The notes under the pieces were generated by a model. That model saw only the letters and a list, made by a program, of their open reading frames with translations, did not search any database and was not told the DNA's origin. Positions 52,928 to 64,000 of a stretch of 64,000 nucleotides of DNA are shown piece by piece (position 1 is the stretch's first letter; each line of letters opens with the position of its first letter). The stretch lies in NCBI GenBank assembly GCA_020746995.1, contig JAGPXD010000001.1, forward strand, positions 7,564,001-7,628,000, in the 5' to 3' direction. Source of the DNA: Plectosphaerella cucumerina. Lineage: Eukaryota > Ascomycota > Sordariomycetes > Glomerellales > Plectosphaerellaceae. Position numbers and translations under genes: made by a program.

Positions 52928-55900
52928 CTACCTCGCTACGAGAGAATGAGACCCATCCAAGCATCGAATAGCAAGTCCAAAGCAGTCCATGCAAATACAG
53001 AAGCCTCCCTCACAGCAAATGCTGCAGGAGAACCCGGTAGCCCTCTGCATGGTCAGTGTGCAGGCATCGCACCATGCCTTGGATCGATCAAATGGAACTC
53101 TGTCCACACCCAGATGAGTATCACCACTGCCTGTCGCTTGGCCCAGTAGAAGCTGGAGAACGTCGGTATTTCCTGCGCGACGTGCCCACCATACCAAATC
53201 GCGGCCAAAGCTGTCTTGACCGCTAGCCGCACACTTTCCAGTTGACAACAGCAGAGCAGCGACTTCCGAGTGGCCGTTCCTTACTGCTGCGTCGAGTGCT
53301 GTTGAGCCGCACCAGTCTGTAGCATTGTAGTCGGTGCCACCGTTGTCGAGTAGGGTGCGGACGACTGTGAGGTTTCCGAACCTGGAGGCAACGAAGAGAG
53401 ATGTACGAGCCATTTCATCTGTGTGGTTGACGTCCGCCCCATTGGTCAAGAGCATCTTGATAGTCTCGACATGGCCTCGGAATGAGGCGGCCTGCAGAGC
53501 GCTGCCGTACCTGCCGCCCTGCGCGTTGACGTCCGCCCCCTCCTCCAAGAGAAGCTTCACAATCTCGATATGGCCTTCATATGAGGCGGCCTGCAGAGCG
53601 CTGCCGTAGGTGCCGCCCTGCGCGTTGACGTTCGCCCCCTTCTCCAGGAGCAGCTTGACAATCTCGGTGTAGCCTTCAGATATGGCGGCATACAGAGCGT
53701 TGCCGTACCTGCCGCCCTGCGCGTTGACATCCGCCCCCTCCTCCAAGAGCAGCTGCACAGTTTCGTCACGGCCTTCAGATGAGGCGGCCTGTAGAGCGTT
53801 GCCGTAGTCGCCGCCCTGCGCGTTGACGTCCGCCCCCTCCTCCAGGAGCCGCTTCACCATCTCGATCTGTCCGGTCAACGCGGCCAAATGTACTGGTTGG
53901 AGACCACGTCGAGGCGTGTATGGATGGGCAGCGTTCCAGAAAATTGATAGCCATGTCTTATATCGTTCCGTCTGTGCGTCGTACAGTGTGAAGACGAAGT
54001 TGAGGAGGCCGTCGTCCGCGTCGTACACATCCCGGAAATGCGCTAGCCAATTGACCGCCGAGTATTCCAGTAGCGGGAAATCTTTGATGTCAGGATCGTC
54101 TTTTCTCATCTCCTCTTGGATAAGATCATCTCGAATATCGCGAAAAGAGAGATACTGCACACAGACTCGCGTCATGATCTGGTCGGAGGACTCCCTTCGA
54201 AGCGAATGCCTCCAGAACTCCCCAGTTGCGTCGCTGGCGCCCTCTCTTGCAACCAGGAACTCCTTTGCCGTCTGGTGTATCAAGTAAATCCGGCTGTCGC
54301 TGATGAAAACGAAGAGGCCGCAAAGCTCTCGGATGTCGGACTTGAAACGGTCGGTATCCAGGTCAAGCTCCTCATGTGCTGTCGCACCTGGCGAGTCCAC
54401 TGCCAACTGGAAGGCCACGTCCATCTCCATGAGTGTGAGCGGCCGTCGAGCACCCACAACAATGTGAAGGAGGATTTGGGCCTCTTCTCGTTGATCAGGG
54501 CGGATTCTTTGGAGAATGCTTTCGTATGCTTGCTCGACTGTTGATGGAAGCGAGTCAATCTTCTTCACGAGTGCCGTCCTGCTGCGTCTGCTCTGCTGCA
54601 GCTCGTCCCAGACGAGATGCAGCCAGAGATAGGTTCGGTTGGATACTGCCAGCAGCTTCGCTTCCAACAAATCTCGCACCTCCTGGTCTGTGCGAAGTTC
54701 CTTTACCTTCTGCCGAATGACGAGGTTGATCTCCTCGCTGATATCCGCGTTGCTCTCCTCGCCGGCCAGCCGGATCGACGGAAGCTCGGGGGGGATGTCG
54801 CCGAAACCAGACTCGATATCCTGGTATGGGCGACTTGTCGCGAGAAACTTCAACGGGAACGCCCTCGCTGATGCCGAGACGCGCCGGGCATAGAAGTCCG
54901 TGATCAGTCGGACGAGTTTTCGACGACCGTGTCGCTGGCATTCGTCCAGGGCGTCGAAAATGCAGATCACCGACCCCGCAGAGTCATCCGTTGCAGCAGC
55001 CAGAAAGATACGCCACAGCTCGTCAACCTCGTTCTGCAGCTTGTGGCCGTTTTTTTCAAACGCGTTTGCGGCGTGGCGCAGAAGGTGGGGCAGCCGACCG
55101 AAAAGCTGGTGGAGCACAGCGCACAGCGCCGTCGCGAGGTCGTTCTGGTCCTCATTGTCTTTGAAGAAGAAGTAGCACACCGTATAATCGCCTGCGTTGT
55201 TGAGTTCTTCGTCGATAAGAGCTTTCGCCAGCACCGACTTGCCGCAGCCAGGGTCCGCCGAGATCCAGAGGAGGTCGTCGTGCGAGCTTTGTCGCCACTT
55301 CCGGTACTGTGGGTGCTCCACGACCCACTTGCATGTGCCTGGCACGCGGTCGGGGTTAATGTTCTTGAACTCTTCATACTGAGAGGCTTTGAAAACCCGG
55401 TGGTATTCGATTTGTTTGTCCTTCTCGTATCTAGTGTCTTGCTTCGTTGCGTGCTTCGAGATCGTTTCGTTGGTGGCGGTCAACAACTCTTGAACCACAG
55501 GATCTGCTCCGAACGATCAGCGGAAAGCCTTGTATAAACTTGAAACTGGAGCCCACGAAAGGATATCCGTCTGCTGGTGTCACTGCAACTCACCCGAAAC
55601 GAACTGAGGGATAGCCTTCTCCTGTAGAACGCGCTCGGGGTGGGTGACTGAGAGAAGCTCCTTCGCATACGCTGCTGCCACCATCGCCGCATACCCCTGC
55701 CACACCTTGTTCTTGTGCGAGTCGGCGTAGTCGCAGATGCCGCGGATCACCAGACACGGGAAATGGTTCATCAAGCCAGCGGCCTCCATCTCGAAGCAGA
55801 GCACGCCCTTGTCGGCTGCCAACCTGTCTCGAATGCGAACGTCCTTCATCAGCTGGTTCGCACTGGCAATGAGACCGTAGTGGATGGCAGGGTTGTCCTG

Positions 55901-56599
55901 ATGTTCGCCGCGTTGGGTTCTGTTTACGATATGATTTGGGGCGCTGTCGCACACGGTAGCGCATCCCTCTGGCGAGTCTGGATGGACGACGTTGGATTTG
56001 TAGAGCCTGTCGCTCTCGAGAGGCGGGCGCGAATATTCGCCTCCGAGCCGTGGCCATTTCCGAAGTGCTTCTTCGATGCTCGCGTTGATCTGATGTCCTT
56101 TCCTTATGTGTTTGCCCTTCAAAGCGGCGACCGCCGTCCGGAGCGCCATCGGCGGCTGGTCCAGACAATCCATGTGCTCGAAGGAAATTTCCTTGTTCTG
56201 GACGGCCTTGCCGTAGTCGTACTGGAACACGCCCCCTTTTCCCCCGCCACGGCTGCTGACGACGACGTCGCCGAGCCGTATATCGTGCTTCGAGCTCGGC
56301 GCCCCGCCTCCGATGCCGACCATCAGTCCGATGCGTACGTTGGGGAAGCTATGCAGCAGATCTCGCGCGACCGCGGTCGCCGAGCTTAGGCCGTACTCGC
56401 CATCGGGCAGGACTGCGATGACAATGTTGTGCTTGCCGATCCTCCCTAGCGCGTAGCTGTTGTTGTCGTGCTGGGCAACCAGCGGTATGTCGTCGTGTTC
56501 CTCGTCGAGCAGGGCTTGGGCGGCGACGGACTCGACCGGGAGAGCGCAGATCCAGCCGACGGTGTACTTTTTGGGGTCCGCCATGTCCGTGGTTTTCAT
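52928..56599 (-). CDS. PNP_UDP-NACHT-ankyrin protein with ZZ-type zinc finger
   Basis: Exon 1 is 56599-55594 (a second ATG at 56584 is equally likely), the intron is 55593-55504 (90 bases, GTGAGT to GAGCAG) and exon 2 is 55503-52928; 1193 residues. The PNP_UDP_1 fold (TVGWICALPVESVAAQALLD, RIGLMVGIGGGAPS, CFEMEAAGLMNHFPCLVIRG) is followed by NACHT with P-loop ADPGCGKS and Walker B CIFDALDEC, a winged-helix spacer, and ankyrin repeats, four of them near-identical (LLEEGADVNAQGG). The last 50 residues are a ZZ finger: CDACTLTM, FSCSICC, FCICMDC and a closing His. It is intact, unlike its two neighbours. NLRs of this build are thought to act in fungal self/non-self recognition. Confidence 0.9.
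53420..53870 (-). repeat. 99-base ankyrin-coding tandem repeats
   Basis: Units of 33 codons starting GTTGACGTCCGCCCC on the plus strand recur at a 99-base spacing (for example 53526 and 53625), nearly identical in DNA. Confidence 0.85.
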
Positions 56600-57240
56600 C
56601 GACTGGAGTTCGGGAGTGGCGGTTCGTTACAGGTGTTTTGGGGGGTAATGGAGCAGCGCGTCGGTCGGATGGGTCTGCGTGGTCGACACACGATCAGGCT
56701 GTAGCCGGCGGCCGCGACGCCCAGCGCTTGCGTGCTGCATCTCTCGTTGGTCGGCGGCATTGGTGCACGTGATTGGGCAAGGGCGGGATTGTTGCAGACG
56801 GTCAAGACCGCGATGCGCTTGGTCCAGGATCAGCCAGAGGCAGCAAATCCGTGTGCGATCGAACATCAAGCATCGACTGACGCCGGGGCAGCGCAGCGTT
56901 GCCGATCTGGTCCAGCTTGCAGAGTATCGGTATGGGGCGCGGTTTCCGCCCTGCTTCGCGGCGGTTGTGGTCGGTTTCGTCACATGGACTATAGCTGGTG
57001 TTGATGGAAACGCTGTCGGTGGCTTGTTGTCAATCGGTGAGGCATTCTCGTTCCTTGGAGGAACACGAGTTGGGCTCAATCCGTTCGAGGATAGATCGGC
57101 TCTGGACCCGCAGAGATATGATCTAGGGTCACGAGAGGTCGGGTCTACCCACCTTCGGAAGGATGCGGGGTCTCCCACCAAAGGACCCTGCCACCCTTGT
57201 GACGACACCCGAGTGGGTCCAGGCAGCAGGATGCATCCCC
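56600..57240. other. upstream region of the second PNP-NACHT gene
   Basis: Long open frames on both strands mirror each other and lack domain support. No gene called. Confidence 0.4.
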
Positions 57241-57521
57241 ATGAATGTGGCTCTCCCCCTTCGAGACCGCATTCCAAGAGGACGGGGTGAAGAATGGCGT
57301 GAGGAACTCACCTTGAGCGGTTTCGCAAGCTTGACGACGACATTGTCATCAAGCCGAATATGCCATTCCAGTTTCCATGGGAAGCGACGTCGCTACAGTA
57401 CTCACGGCCGATGACTGGAAGCCTGACTGACTTGTTGAACAAAGAAAATACGCCGAGGCCCGCAAATCGAGGAGGCCTTCACACCATCAGGACGCCGTCC
57501 AGCTTCCACGCCCTTCCATAG
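57241..57521 (+). pseudogene. unidentified coding relic before the transposase
   Basis: ATG at 57241 reads NVALPLRDRIPRGRGEEWRE, then the sense continues in another frame from 57309: LERFRKLDDDIVIKPNMPFQ, FPWEATSLQYSRPMTGSLTD, LLNKENTPRP, to TAG 57519-57521. The composition is natural on both sides of the change. It is probably the 3' end of a gene disrupted near the transposon insertion. Family unknown. Confidence 0.35.
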
Positions 57522-57726
57522 TCATCACAGAAAACCCGCGTGGAAGCCATGTCTGTCCAGGCAGGCTAAGAGACAATGGTCGTGCCGCTCCCTAGGGCCT
57601 GGCTAGACGGTCTGCTGAGCTGCTAGCCTAGCGGTGCAGTCGCCATGGGTTGATGACAGTGGCTTCACGTCGGAATCGAGGATGTCGCTGGAGCTCTGCT
57701 GACCCTTCCGCTCCCCGAGGACGACC

Positions 57727-58707
57727 ATGGCGCCCAACCTCGCCGCCTCCAAGCACGAGCTGACCCAGGGCCTCATCGAAAGCGGCTCGCTGACAGACAG
57801 ACAGAAGTCCAAGCTGGCCAGATGCAGCGAGAGGACGATCCGACGACACCGAGCGAACATCGGATGCTTCGGGTCGACGAAGGCCCCTCCCGGCCGCCCT
57901 GGCCGGCCCAGAAGCGTGACGCCCCCGATGTTGAACGCCCTCTGCAATCGACTGGTCGAGAAGCCGACGCTGTACCTCGATGAAATGGCCGATTTCAAAT
58001 GGGACCGATTTGACGACGAGGCTGTCACGACGTCGAGCATCCGACGGGGGCTCGTGGACGCAGGGTGGAGCCGGAAGGTGGCGCGACGGGTTGCAAAAGA
58101 GCGCAATGCCGACCTTCGCGACTATTACCTGCACCAGCTCACCGACTTCGAATCACATCACTTGATTTTCGTCGACGAGTCGGGTTGCGACACACGAGAG
58201 GGAATTAGGCGGACGGGATGGTCGCCGCTGGGAGTGCCTCCGATACAAGTGGCACGGTTCCAACGCGGGCAAAGATACCAGGTCTTGCCTGCATACGCCC
58301 AGGATGGGGTTGTGTATTCTCAGGTCTTTCAAGTCTCGACTGACAGCGACGTCTTCGAAGACTTCATCGACGCGCTGCTCCCGCATTGCGGGCGGTGGCC
58401 GGAGCCCAAGTCGGTACTCGTGATCGACAACGCGTCTTTCCACCACTCGGAGAGGGTCAGGGAGATGTGCGCGGCAGCAGGCGTCAAGCTTCTGTATCTT
58501 CCGCCATACTCGCCTGACTTTAACCCGATCGAGGAGTTCTTCAGTGAGCTCAAGCGGTTCGTCAAGCGACATTGGCAAAACCGGCGGGACTGTCAAGACT
58601 TTGGCGACTTCCTGCAGTGGTGCGTGGACACGGTCGGATCACGACGGGACAGCGCCAGGGGCCATTTTCGCCACTCGGGGATTTCTATTGACGAACAAGA
58701 ACTGTAA
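57727..58707 (+). CDS. Tc1/mariner-type transposase (DDE)
   Basis: An intact single frame of 326 residues. The N-terminal helix-turn-helix (SLTDRQKSKLARCSERTIRR) is followed by a GRPGRPR AT-hook-like linker and a DDE_3 catalytic domain: first Asp in LIFVDESGCDTREG, second Asp in VLVIDNASFHHSE, and the last acidic residue in the box YLPPYSPDFNPIEEFFSELK. It cuts and pastes DNA at TA sites. Upstream DNA (about 57620-57660) carries the motif TGGGTTGATGACAGTGG found at the end of the interspersed repeats. I could not fix terminal inverted repeats by eye. A relic of a related copy lies at 51930. Confidence 0.9.
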   Translation: MAPNLAASKHELTQGLIESGSLTDRQKSKLARCSERTIRRHRANIGCFGSTKAPPGRPGRPRSVTPPMLNALCNRLVEKPTLYLDEMADFKWDRFDDEAVTTSSIRRGLVDAGWSRKVARRVAKERNADLRDYYLHQLTDFESHHLIFVDESGCDTREGIRRTGWSPLGVPPIQVARFQRGQRYQVLPAYAQDGVVYSQVFQVSTDSDVFEDFIDALLPHCGRWPEPKSVLVIDNASFHHSERVREMCAAAGVKLLYLPPYSPDFNPIEEFFSELKRFVKRHWQNRRDCQDFGDFLQWCVDTVGSRRDSARGHFRHSGISIDEQEL

Positions 58708-58745
58708 TGAAAGTAGATCGCACTTCTGGGCAGAGTAGGAAACCA

Positions 58746-60065
58746 TCACACAGATCCATGCTGCTCAGCGCCCGCTTCAGCGACCCACGTCTTGATGTCC
58801 CACACAAACCGACGTGCTATGCCGATCTTGACGCCCTTGTCGATGAAGAAGGAAGGGTCTTGTTCCGAGACCTGCTCAAGGTCAAGACCGTCCTCCAGAG
58901 ACATGTCGCGGGCCTTCTGAAACTCTTTCCTCAATTCATCCCGACGAATTTGGGAACACTGCTAGTCACAGTACTCCATCACGGCGCCATCTCTCGGCCC
59001 TGCGATGCCCAGAGGAGTCGGCTTCTTGTGAGGCTCGCGCCTATCAGCGTTGCTAGCACGCGAAGGGGAAGACGGGCCAATGCTGCGCTTCTGACGCTTT
59101 GAGCTATGCTCCCTCTCAGCGTAGAGCTGGTCCCGAATCCGTCCTGCCATGCCGTCGTGGGTTCGGAAGGACCCGCCGTCCTTGACGTGGCCGATGATCT
59201 CCCGGAAATGGTGGGTCTTGAGGCTGTAGTGCTTTCCGTCCGTCGGATCTCGCCAGCAGTACTTGTCACCATTGGCACAAGGCGGGCCAGGACACCGCGT
59301 AGCACTGTAGACACGCTCCCAGACAGACGGTTCGCCGGTCGCAGCCTCTTCGGCGTCAAGAAGAGCCTCGCGCTCTGCCAGCAGGCGCTGTGTCGCCGAT
59401 CGTCCTCTCTTGCCTTGCTTGCGCGAACCCACGTTTGCATTCGATTCAGGCTGGGAAAAGTTGAACGATATCTCCAGACGGAGTGTCTTGCCCGCCTGGA
59501 CCAAGTGACCCCATTCCAACATCTGACGCTCGATGATCGGCCATTCAATTGTAAGACCGTCGAAGGTCTTGACAAGGTTCCGCTTCGATCGCATCGAAAC
59601 GACGACCGTCGTGTCGTCCGGACTGGCAGGTGCCGTCCGCGGAAGCTTCTTCCTCATGGCCTCCCGCACTTTGTCCTGCAACACAGCCTGCCAGTAGTCG
59701 CATGGCGCGAGAACCACCTCTTGCTCTGTGTTCCTTGCCTTGCTCCGATTGTCGTAGGTCAACCTCCACTCGATTGCGTATCGGAAGAGGGACTGTGGGC
59801 TTTCGCTAGGTGGACTCGCAGGGTCCCAGTCACGCAGCGGCAGAAATGACAGAGGGCGTGGGTGGCCGGAAAGGGATGGGCGACGGGAGGAGCTGGACGG
59901 GGCATGGAAGTCAGCGCTTCCGTCCTGGGTGTCATGCTGGGTGCTGAAGGTCACAGCGTCGGCGTCAGAGGTCTGGGTTGCCTCGTCCCCCTCGACATCG
60001 GAGTCGACGACTGACGAGGAGTCATCGAGGACGATAATGTCATCGAAAGGCGATTGAGCAGCCAT
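58746..60065 (-). pseudogene. fungal-specific family protein with a premature TAG
   Basis: From the ATG at 60065 the frame runs 367 residues to TAG 58964-58962, then continues in the same frame for 71 more codons (SQIRRDELRKEFQKARDMSL, EDGLDLEQVSEQDPSFFIDK, GIARRFVWDI) to TGA 58748-58746. The part after the TAG is the normal C-terminus of a family seen widely in fungi: an acidic start, FRYAIEWRLTY, VVLAPCDYWQAVL, DTTVVVSMRSKRNLVKTFDG, RCPGPPCANGDKYCWRDPTD, HYSLKTHHFREIIGHVKDGG. The TAG sits between EYCD and QCSQ, where a Gln codon (CAG to TAG) is likely. Function of the family unknown; often near transposons. Confidence 0.7.
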
Positions 60066-62044
60066 GGTTTTCAATGCAATGTCGAGTGGAGGCCGAAGGA
60101 ACGGTGAGTCGCTTCGCCATCGGGGCAGCGAAATCGGACGTCCCTTCGCTGACCGCCGTTCCACAGCCAACTCGAGTAAACAGTTCAAAGCGAATGCCCA
60201 TGTCGGGTTTTTGATGACCGTGGAAGAGCGTGGAAGCACGACAACGTCCTTCCATGGTGTGACAGGCCAGGTGATAGGTAGATCGGCGCCTGCCCTACCC
60301 AAGTATCCTTGGATCGCCGGTGGATCCATCGAGGTGTCATCATCAAGGAAGTCAAGGAGCCATCCACCACGTGGAAGCCCTGTGGAAGAATCAAGATCCA
60401 GAAGAGAATCTTCCCATCCGTCTAGGGATGAGCGCGCGGCAGCTGCATCTGGAAGTAGAATCTATGGTGAGCAGAAGACGCGAGACTGACACGAAGGGGA
60501 ATCGTGGCAACGGTAAACATCGCGCAGGGGATGCCTTAGCGCACAAGCGAGAACCCGGCCACACATCAGGGTCATCTGGGCCCGACAAGCGACCGCAGAT
60601 CACTTCCGAGACTGTCGCCAAAGAGACCTCGCCAGAGAATCACCCTCGTGAGCTTCTTGGGGAACGTGGAGGAGTGGATCGAGAGACATGTTGGGGAACC
60701 AGCCTGTCCAATAAGTGGCGAGGTTGGAACGTGAAGCTCGGTCGAGGACCTGTTTAGGAAGGAAGCGCCGGTTCATCAGGTTCTCAGGAGGAAAGCAATG
60801 CCTGCTGGGGGAAGCTAGTGGCTAGTGGCTCTTCGCTCCTTGCCAGGCGTCGTAGCGCGTCGTCCTGAGGGTGTGAATACCTCTGGATACGAGGAAGCGA
60901 CAGGTCATGGGTGCGCCCTTGGACTGCTGGGTTGGGAGTCATGCTTGAAAAGGACCAATAGGCCTTGCGTTGGTGCAACCGACGTTGAAAGAAGGTCGCG
61001 TGGGTTGCCGCCGATTTTGGCGGCTCAACTCCCCGACCCCACGTGTTCTGAGCGACCCGATCAGGGTAGCTCCACATATTTAGGCACACGCACTCGGGAC
61101 AGACGATGGAGAGAAGCACCCTCCGCAGCCAATGTGGCCAAAGATACAGACGAAACGCCCAGACCAACCTCTCAAACGCAGCGGAAAGTCGATCGTCACC
61201 CATTCGGAGGTCATGCGGTCGTGGGCATGCAACCGCCGATGACGCGCCGTAGCCTATGTGGCTCCGCGCGTCGTTCGAACAAAACGGTCGATCGCGTTGG
61301 TCCCGCCCCGCTTTCCACATTTCCAGCTCTCGCTCGGCGGGCGGGCATTCTCTCAAAAGGACGACGCCAACATGCTTCAACACCTTTTACAGTACGACCG
61401 GACGAAAATAGCCGCGGCGTTTTTGCGCACTGCCCGACCATTGGGAGACGCTCGCTTGGCATGGTATCACCACCAATGGACGTTGGCCAACGATGCGCCT
61501 GCAGGTGCCGCGCCGCCCGACCCAAACGGAGTGTGGCCGACGACTCCTGTCGTCATACCACCTCAAGACCCTCCGCAGCACTCACGACCGACAGGGCGTA
61601 TCACAACCAGCGAGTACTTCCTCGAGCTGATTTTGTACTGCAACAAATGCATTGCAATGTTGGTCTGCAACGATACGGGCATCATCCAATCATGCGCGAC
61701 AATTCGATCAGCCGACGAGGGGAGCGCTGGGCGTCTGGCCCCCAAACCTCCGCAGCCAGAGCCTGATCAACTTTTCTCAGGCAGCACATCCATCAACCAA
61801 TCATGCGCGGGATCATACTTGACCAACGACGAGCGCAGGCGCCGTGACGACGCAAGACTGGCGGAACCAGCTGCAGCCTCTGGCTGGTTCGCAACCGCCC
61901 TCTCCCCCGTGAAACCCGACAAAGCTGCACTCTTCGACAGACGAAGAAGGCCTGCTCCCGTCGCCGAATCCATCTTTCCTCAAAGTCACCGCACCCGAGC
62001 CACAAGACCGCCGATACTCGTCGCCTCGCAAGGCTCCCCGCACG
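60066..62044. other. long stretch without a supported gene
   Basis: Open frames of 100-390 codons occur on the plus strand (60320-60757, 60825-61766, from 61258), but they look like by-products of GC-rich sequence. One part (IHHVEALWKNQDPEENLPIR, then GMSARQLHLEVESM, 60374-60475) has natural composition and may be a relic. The short motif CCAATCATGCGCG is repeated at 61685 and 61797. Confidence 0.35.
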
Positions 62045-64000
62045 ATGACATCTCACCGGGCTCTCGACAGCCCCGACTCCTACACGATCGCTTGGATCGC
62101 TGCCCTGCCGATCGAACGGGCCGCCGCAGAGGCCATGCTCGACGAGGAGCATGCCCCTCCGACCGGCTTCGCCAGACACCAGACCGATGCGAACGTTTAT
62201 ACATGGGGTCGGGTAGGAGAGCACAACATTGCCATTGCGTCTCTTGCCGCCGGAGTGTATGGGATCGCCTCGGCGGCGACGACTGCCTCGAGCCTCCTTG
62301 CCTCTCTGCCGTCCATTCGCGTTGGCCTTCTGGTCGGCATAGGCGGCGGCATCGCCCGACCGGACGAAGACCGCGACATCCGGCTGGGCGACGTTGTGGT
62401 GAGCCAGCCGGATGGGACGACGGGCGGGGTCTGCCAGTATGACTTGATCAAGGCCAAGTCTGGCGGCATGCGCGAACGCAAAGGCTTCCTCGGACGGCCT
62501 CCGACAGTGCTGCTGAATGCGCTTGCCAGCATCCAGGCCGACCACGAGCGTAGGGACTCCAAGGTTCCGGTCCATCTCCAAGACATGCTGGAGAAGAACC
62601 CGAAGATGGGCAAGAAGACCAAGAAAAGCCCTGGCTACGCTCACCAAGGCTTCGAGAACGACCGGTTGTTCCAGGCTTCCTGCGACCACGTCCCCGGGTC
62701 GGACTGTCAGGGCTGCGACGCAGCTGGCGTAGTCGCACGGGACGCTCGCGAGAGTGCCGACCCCGAGATTCATTACGGCACTATCGCATCGGGCAACACT
62801 CTCGTCAAAGACGCGGCAGAGCGCGACCGGATTGTTGAGGACGTTGGAGAGAACTGCCTCTGCTTTGAGATGGAGGCGGCTGGCCTGATGAACGCGTTCC
62901 CGTGTCTTGTGATCCGGGGTATCTGTGATTACGCCGATGCTCATAAGAACGATCGGTGGCAGCGTTACGCATCGGCCACGGCCGCTGCGTATGCCAAGGA
63001 GCTCCTTGCGTATGTGCCGGCTGTCGAGGTCCAAGAGACCAAGCGGGCGCTGGAGGTGCTGCAGTCGGGTCAGTCCACCACACTATTGAAGCCGGTCTGC
63101 AAGAAGACATGAATTTGGATGTGCTCTGACGGCCTCTAGTTGACCAAAAACTCGACCACATGCAGCAGACGACATCTGCGAAGAGAATTGCGGTTGACCA
63201 CATCCGACCCAGCCACCACACCGACAAGATGGAGCGATGGCTGCGGCCGCCCGACCCATCGACAAACGCTAACCACGCAAGAAAGCTCCGACATGAGGGG
63301 ACTGGCGCGTGGCTCCTGGCTCACCCTGTCTTCCAGTCATGGCACTCGGGGTCGCGTCGGCATCTGTAGCTCCATGGCTTCGCAGGATGCGGCAAGACAG
63401 TTCTGAGCACAACAGTGCTGGACCACGTCGCGGCGGACAACGAACGGCTTCTCATCAACTTCTTCTTCGACTTTAGCGACGCGACGAAGCAGACCGTAGA
63501 CGGCATGCTACGGTCGCTTGCCTTTCAGCTCTATCAACGTGGGGCGGGGTCGTCCGTACTCGACGATTCATTCCAGGCACACCAGGACGGCCTTCAACAG
63601 CCTGCTACGAAGGCACTCGAGGACATTGTGGTCAAGATGCTTGCAGTTCAGCAGAAGGTCTGTGTAGTTCTCGACGCCTTGGACGAGTCGACAACCAGGA
63701 GTGATCTTCTATCCTGGATCAAGGATGTCACTTCTCGGACCGAGCTGAGTCACGTTCAGCTGATTTGCACGAGTCGTCCTGAAGCCGAGTTCCTACGGGA
63801 AATCTCCACCACGATAGGCGAGGATAACCATATGCGCCTGGACAAACAAGCTGTGGACGCGGATATCCGATCGTATGTCGCAGCACAGCTTGCACATCGG
63901 CGTGATTTCCAAGACAAAGGTCTGTCCCATGACCTCCTTGAGAGTATTCAGAGCAAAGTCGGCGACGGGGCCGATGGGATGTAAGCTTGAGTTTCTGAAG
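62045..64000 (+). pseudogene. PNP_UDP-NACHT protein, stopped before the P-loop, cut by the window end
   Basis: Exon 1 is 62045-63068, the intron is 63069-63139 (GTCAGT to CTCTAG, CTGAC branch), exon 2 is 63140-63980, and a GTAAGC donor follows at 63981. The PNP_UDP_1 domain reads TIAWIAALPIERAAAEAMLD, RVGLLVGIGGGIA and CFEMEAAGLMNAFPCLVIRG. In exon 2 the codon before the P-loop is TAG (63367-63369): RRHL, stop, LHGFAGCGKT. The first PNP-NACHT gene in this window has TGG at the same place (RRYLWLHGFAGSGKT), so this is TGG to TAG. Walker B VVLDALDES and the rest of the NACHT are intact after the stop. The C-terminus lies beyond the edge. Confidence 0.85.

Noticed and set aside
60825..62442. Plus-strand frames of 313 and 394 codons
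   Set aside because: They overlap in different frames, show no domain and run into the true PNP start at 62045 in the wrong frame.
61793..63034. A 413-codon minus-strand open frame
   Set aside because: It lies antisense to the PNP_UDP domain at 62045-63068, whose motifs are unambiguous.

Overview
The window reads as nuclear DNA of a filamentous ascomycete (Pezizomycotina, most likely a sordariomycete). Protein-coding genes lie on both strands. Their introns are short, about 42 to 90 bases, start with GT, end with AG and often carry a CTAAC or CTGAC branch site. The gene content is typical of fungal accessory regions: STAND/NLR-type proteins (PNP-NACHT and NACHT-ankyrin), F-box proteins, a patatin phospholipase, a fungal kinase-like family protein, a JmjC protein, a Tc1/mariner transposase, and several pseudogenes broken by nonsense changes or frameshifts. 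I see no rRNA or tRNA gene and no CRISPR. The finer taxonomic placement is inference.

Left part (1-13 kb): the TPR tail of a broken NLR gene; a possible small secreted protein read through a stop; a two-exon hypothetical gene; about 2 kb without a recognisable gene; a 926-residue JmjC protein with a C-terminal SET-like domain that has lost its signature motif (minus strand, 4.9-7.7 kb); a degraded GC-rich coding relic; a hypothetical gene divergent from an F-box gene; and an F-box/ankyrin gene.

Middle-left (13-31 kb): a fungal kinase-like family gene with a 21-base tandem repeat in its coiled coil. It is followed by a fatty acyl-CoA reductase, a LOG-type phosphoribohydrolase and an MFS monocarboxylate-type transporter that lie side by side. 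Next come a four-helix membrane protein, a five-exon patatin phospholipase with a RING-like zinc motif, a small hypothetical gene, a three-exon gene with a possible HeLo-like start, and an HTH protein.

Island (31-46 kb): this stretch is bracketed by two long low-complexity arrays built on GGTCATTC, in opposite orientation. Inside are a NACHT-ankyrin gene within a 3.9-kb unit whose ends are about 240-base inverted repeats starting TACAGTAGGG (a TA-flanked, Tc1/mariner-like signature), a methylene-THF dehydrogenase of the MTD1 type, a three-exon hypothetical gene, a shattered SKP1 copy, and a 5-kb group of six small genes. Two of the six encode bZIP-type basic regions. One of these is joined to a domain that looks like a Ulp1/C48 cysteine protease. 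The others encode short helical or coiled-coil proteins, including two paralogues that flank the first bZIP gene.

Right part (46-64 kb): three PNP_UDP-NACHT genes. The first (minus) has a frameshift in its PNP domain and ends in a transmembrane module instead of repeats. The second (minus) is intact, with ankyrin repeats and a ZZ zinc finger. The third (plus, cut by the window edge) has a TGG-to-TAG stop just before its P-loop. Between them lie an intact Tc1/mariner transposase, a relic of a related copy, an interspersed repeat family that forms a long hairpin, and a fungal-specific gene stopped by a TAG.

The genes do not form one pathway. The picture is a fast-evolving compartment of immune-type receptors, transcription factors and mobile DNA, with several nonsense changes of the C-to-T/G-to-A kind that repeat-induced point mutation would leave. 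Exon boundaries were read by eye and have not been tested against transcripts.
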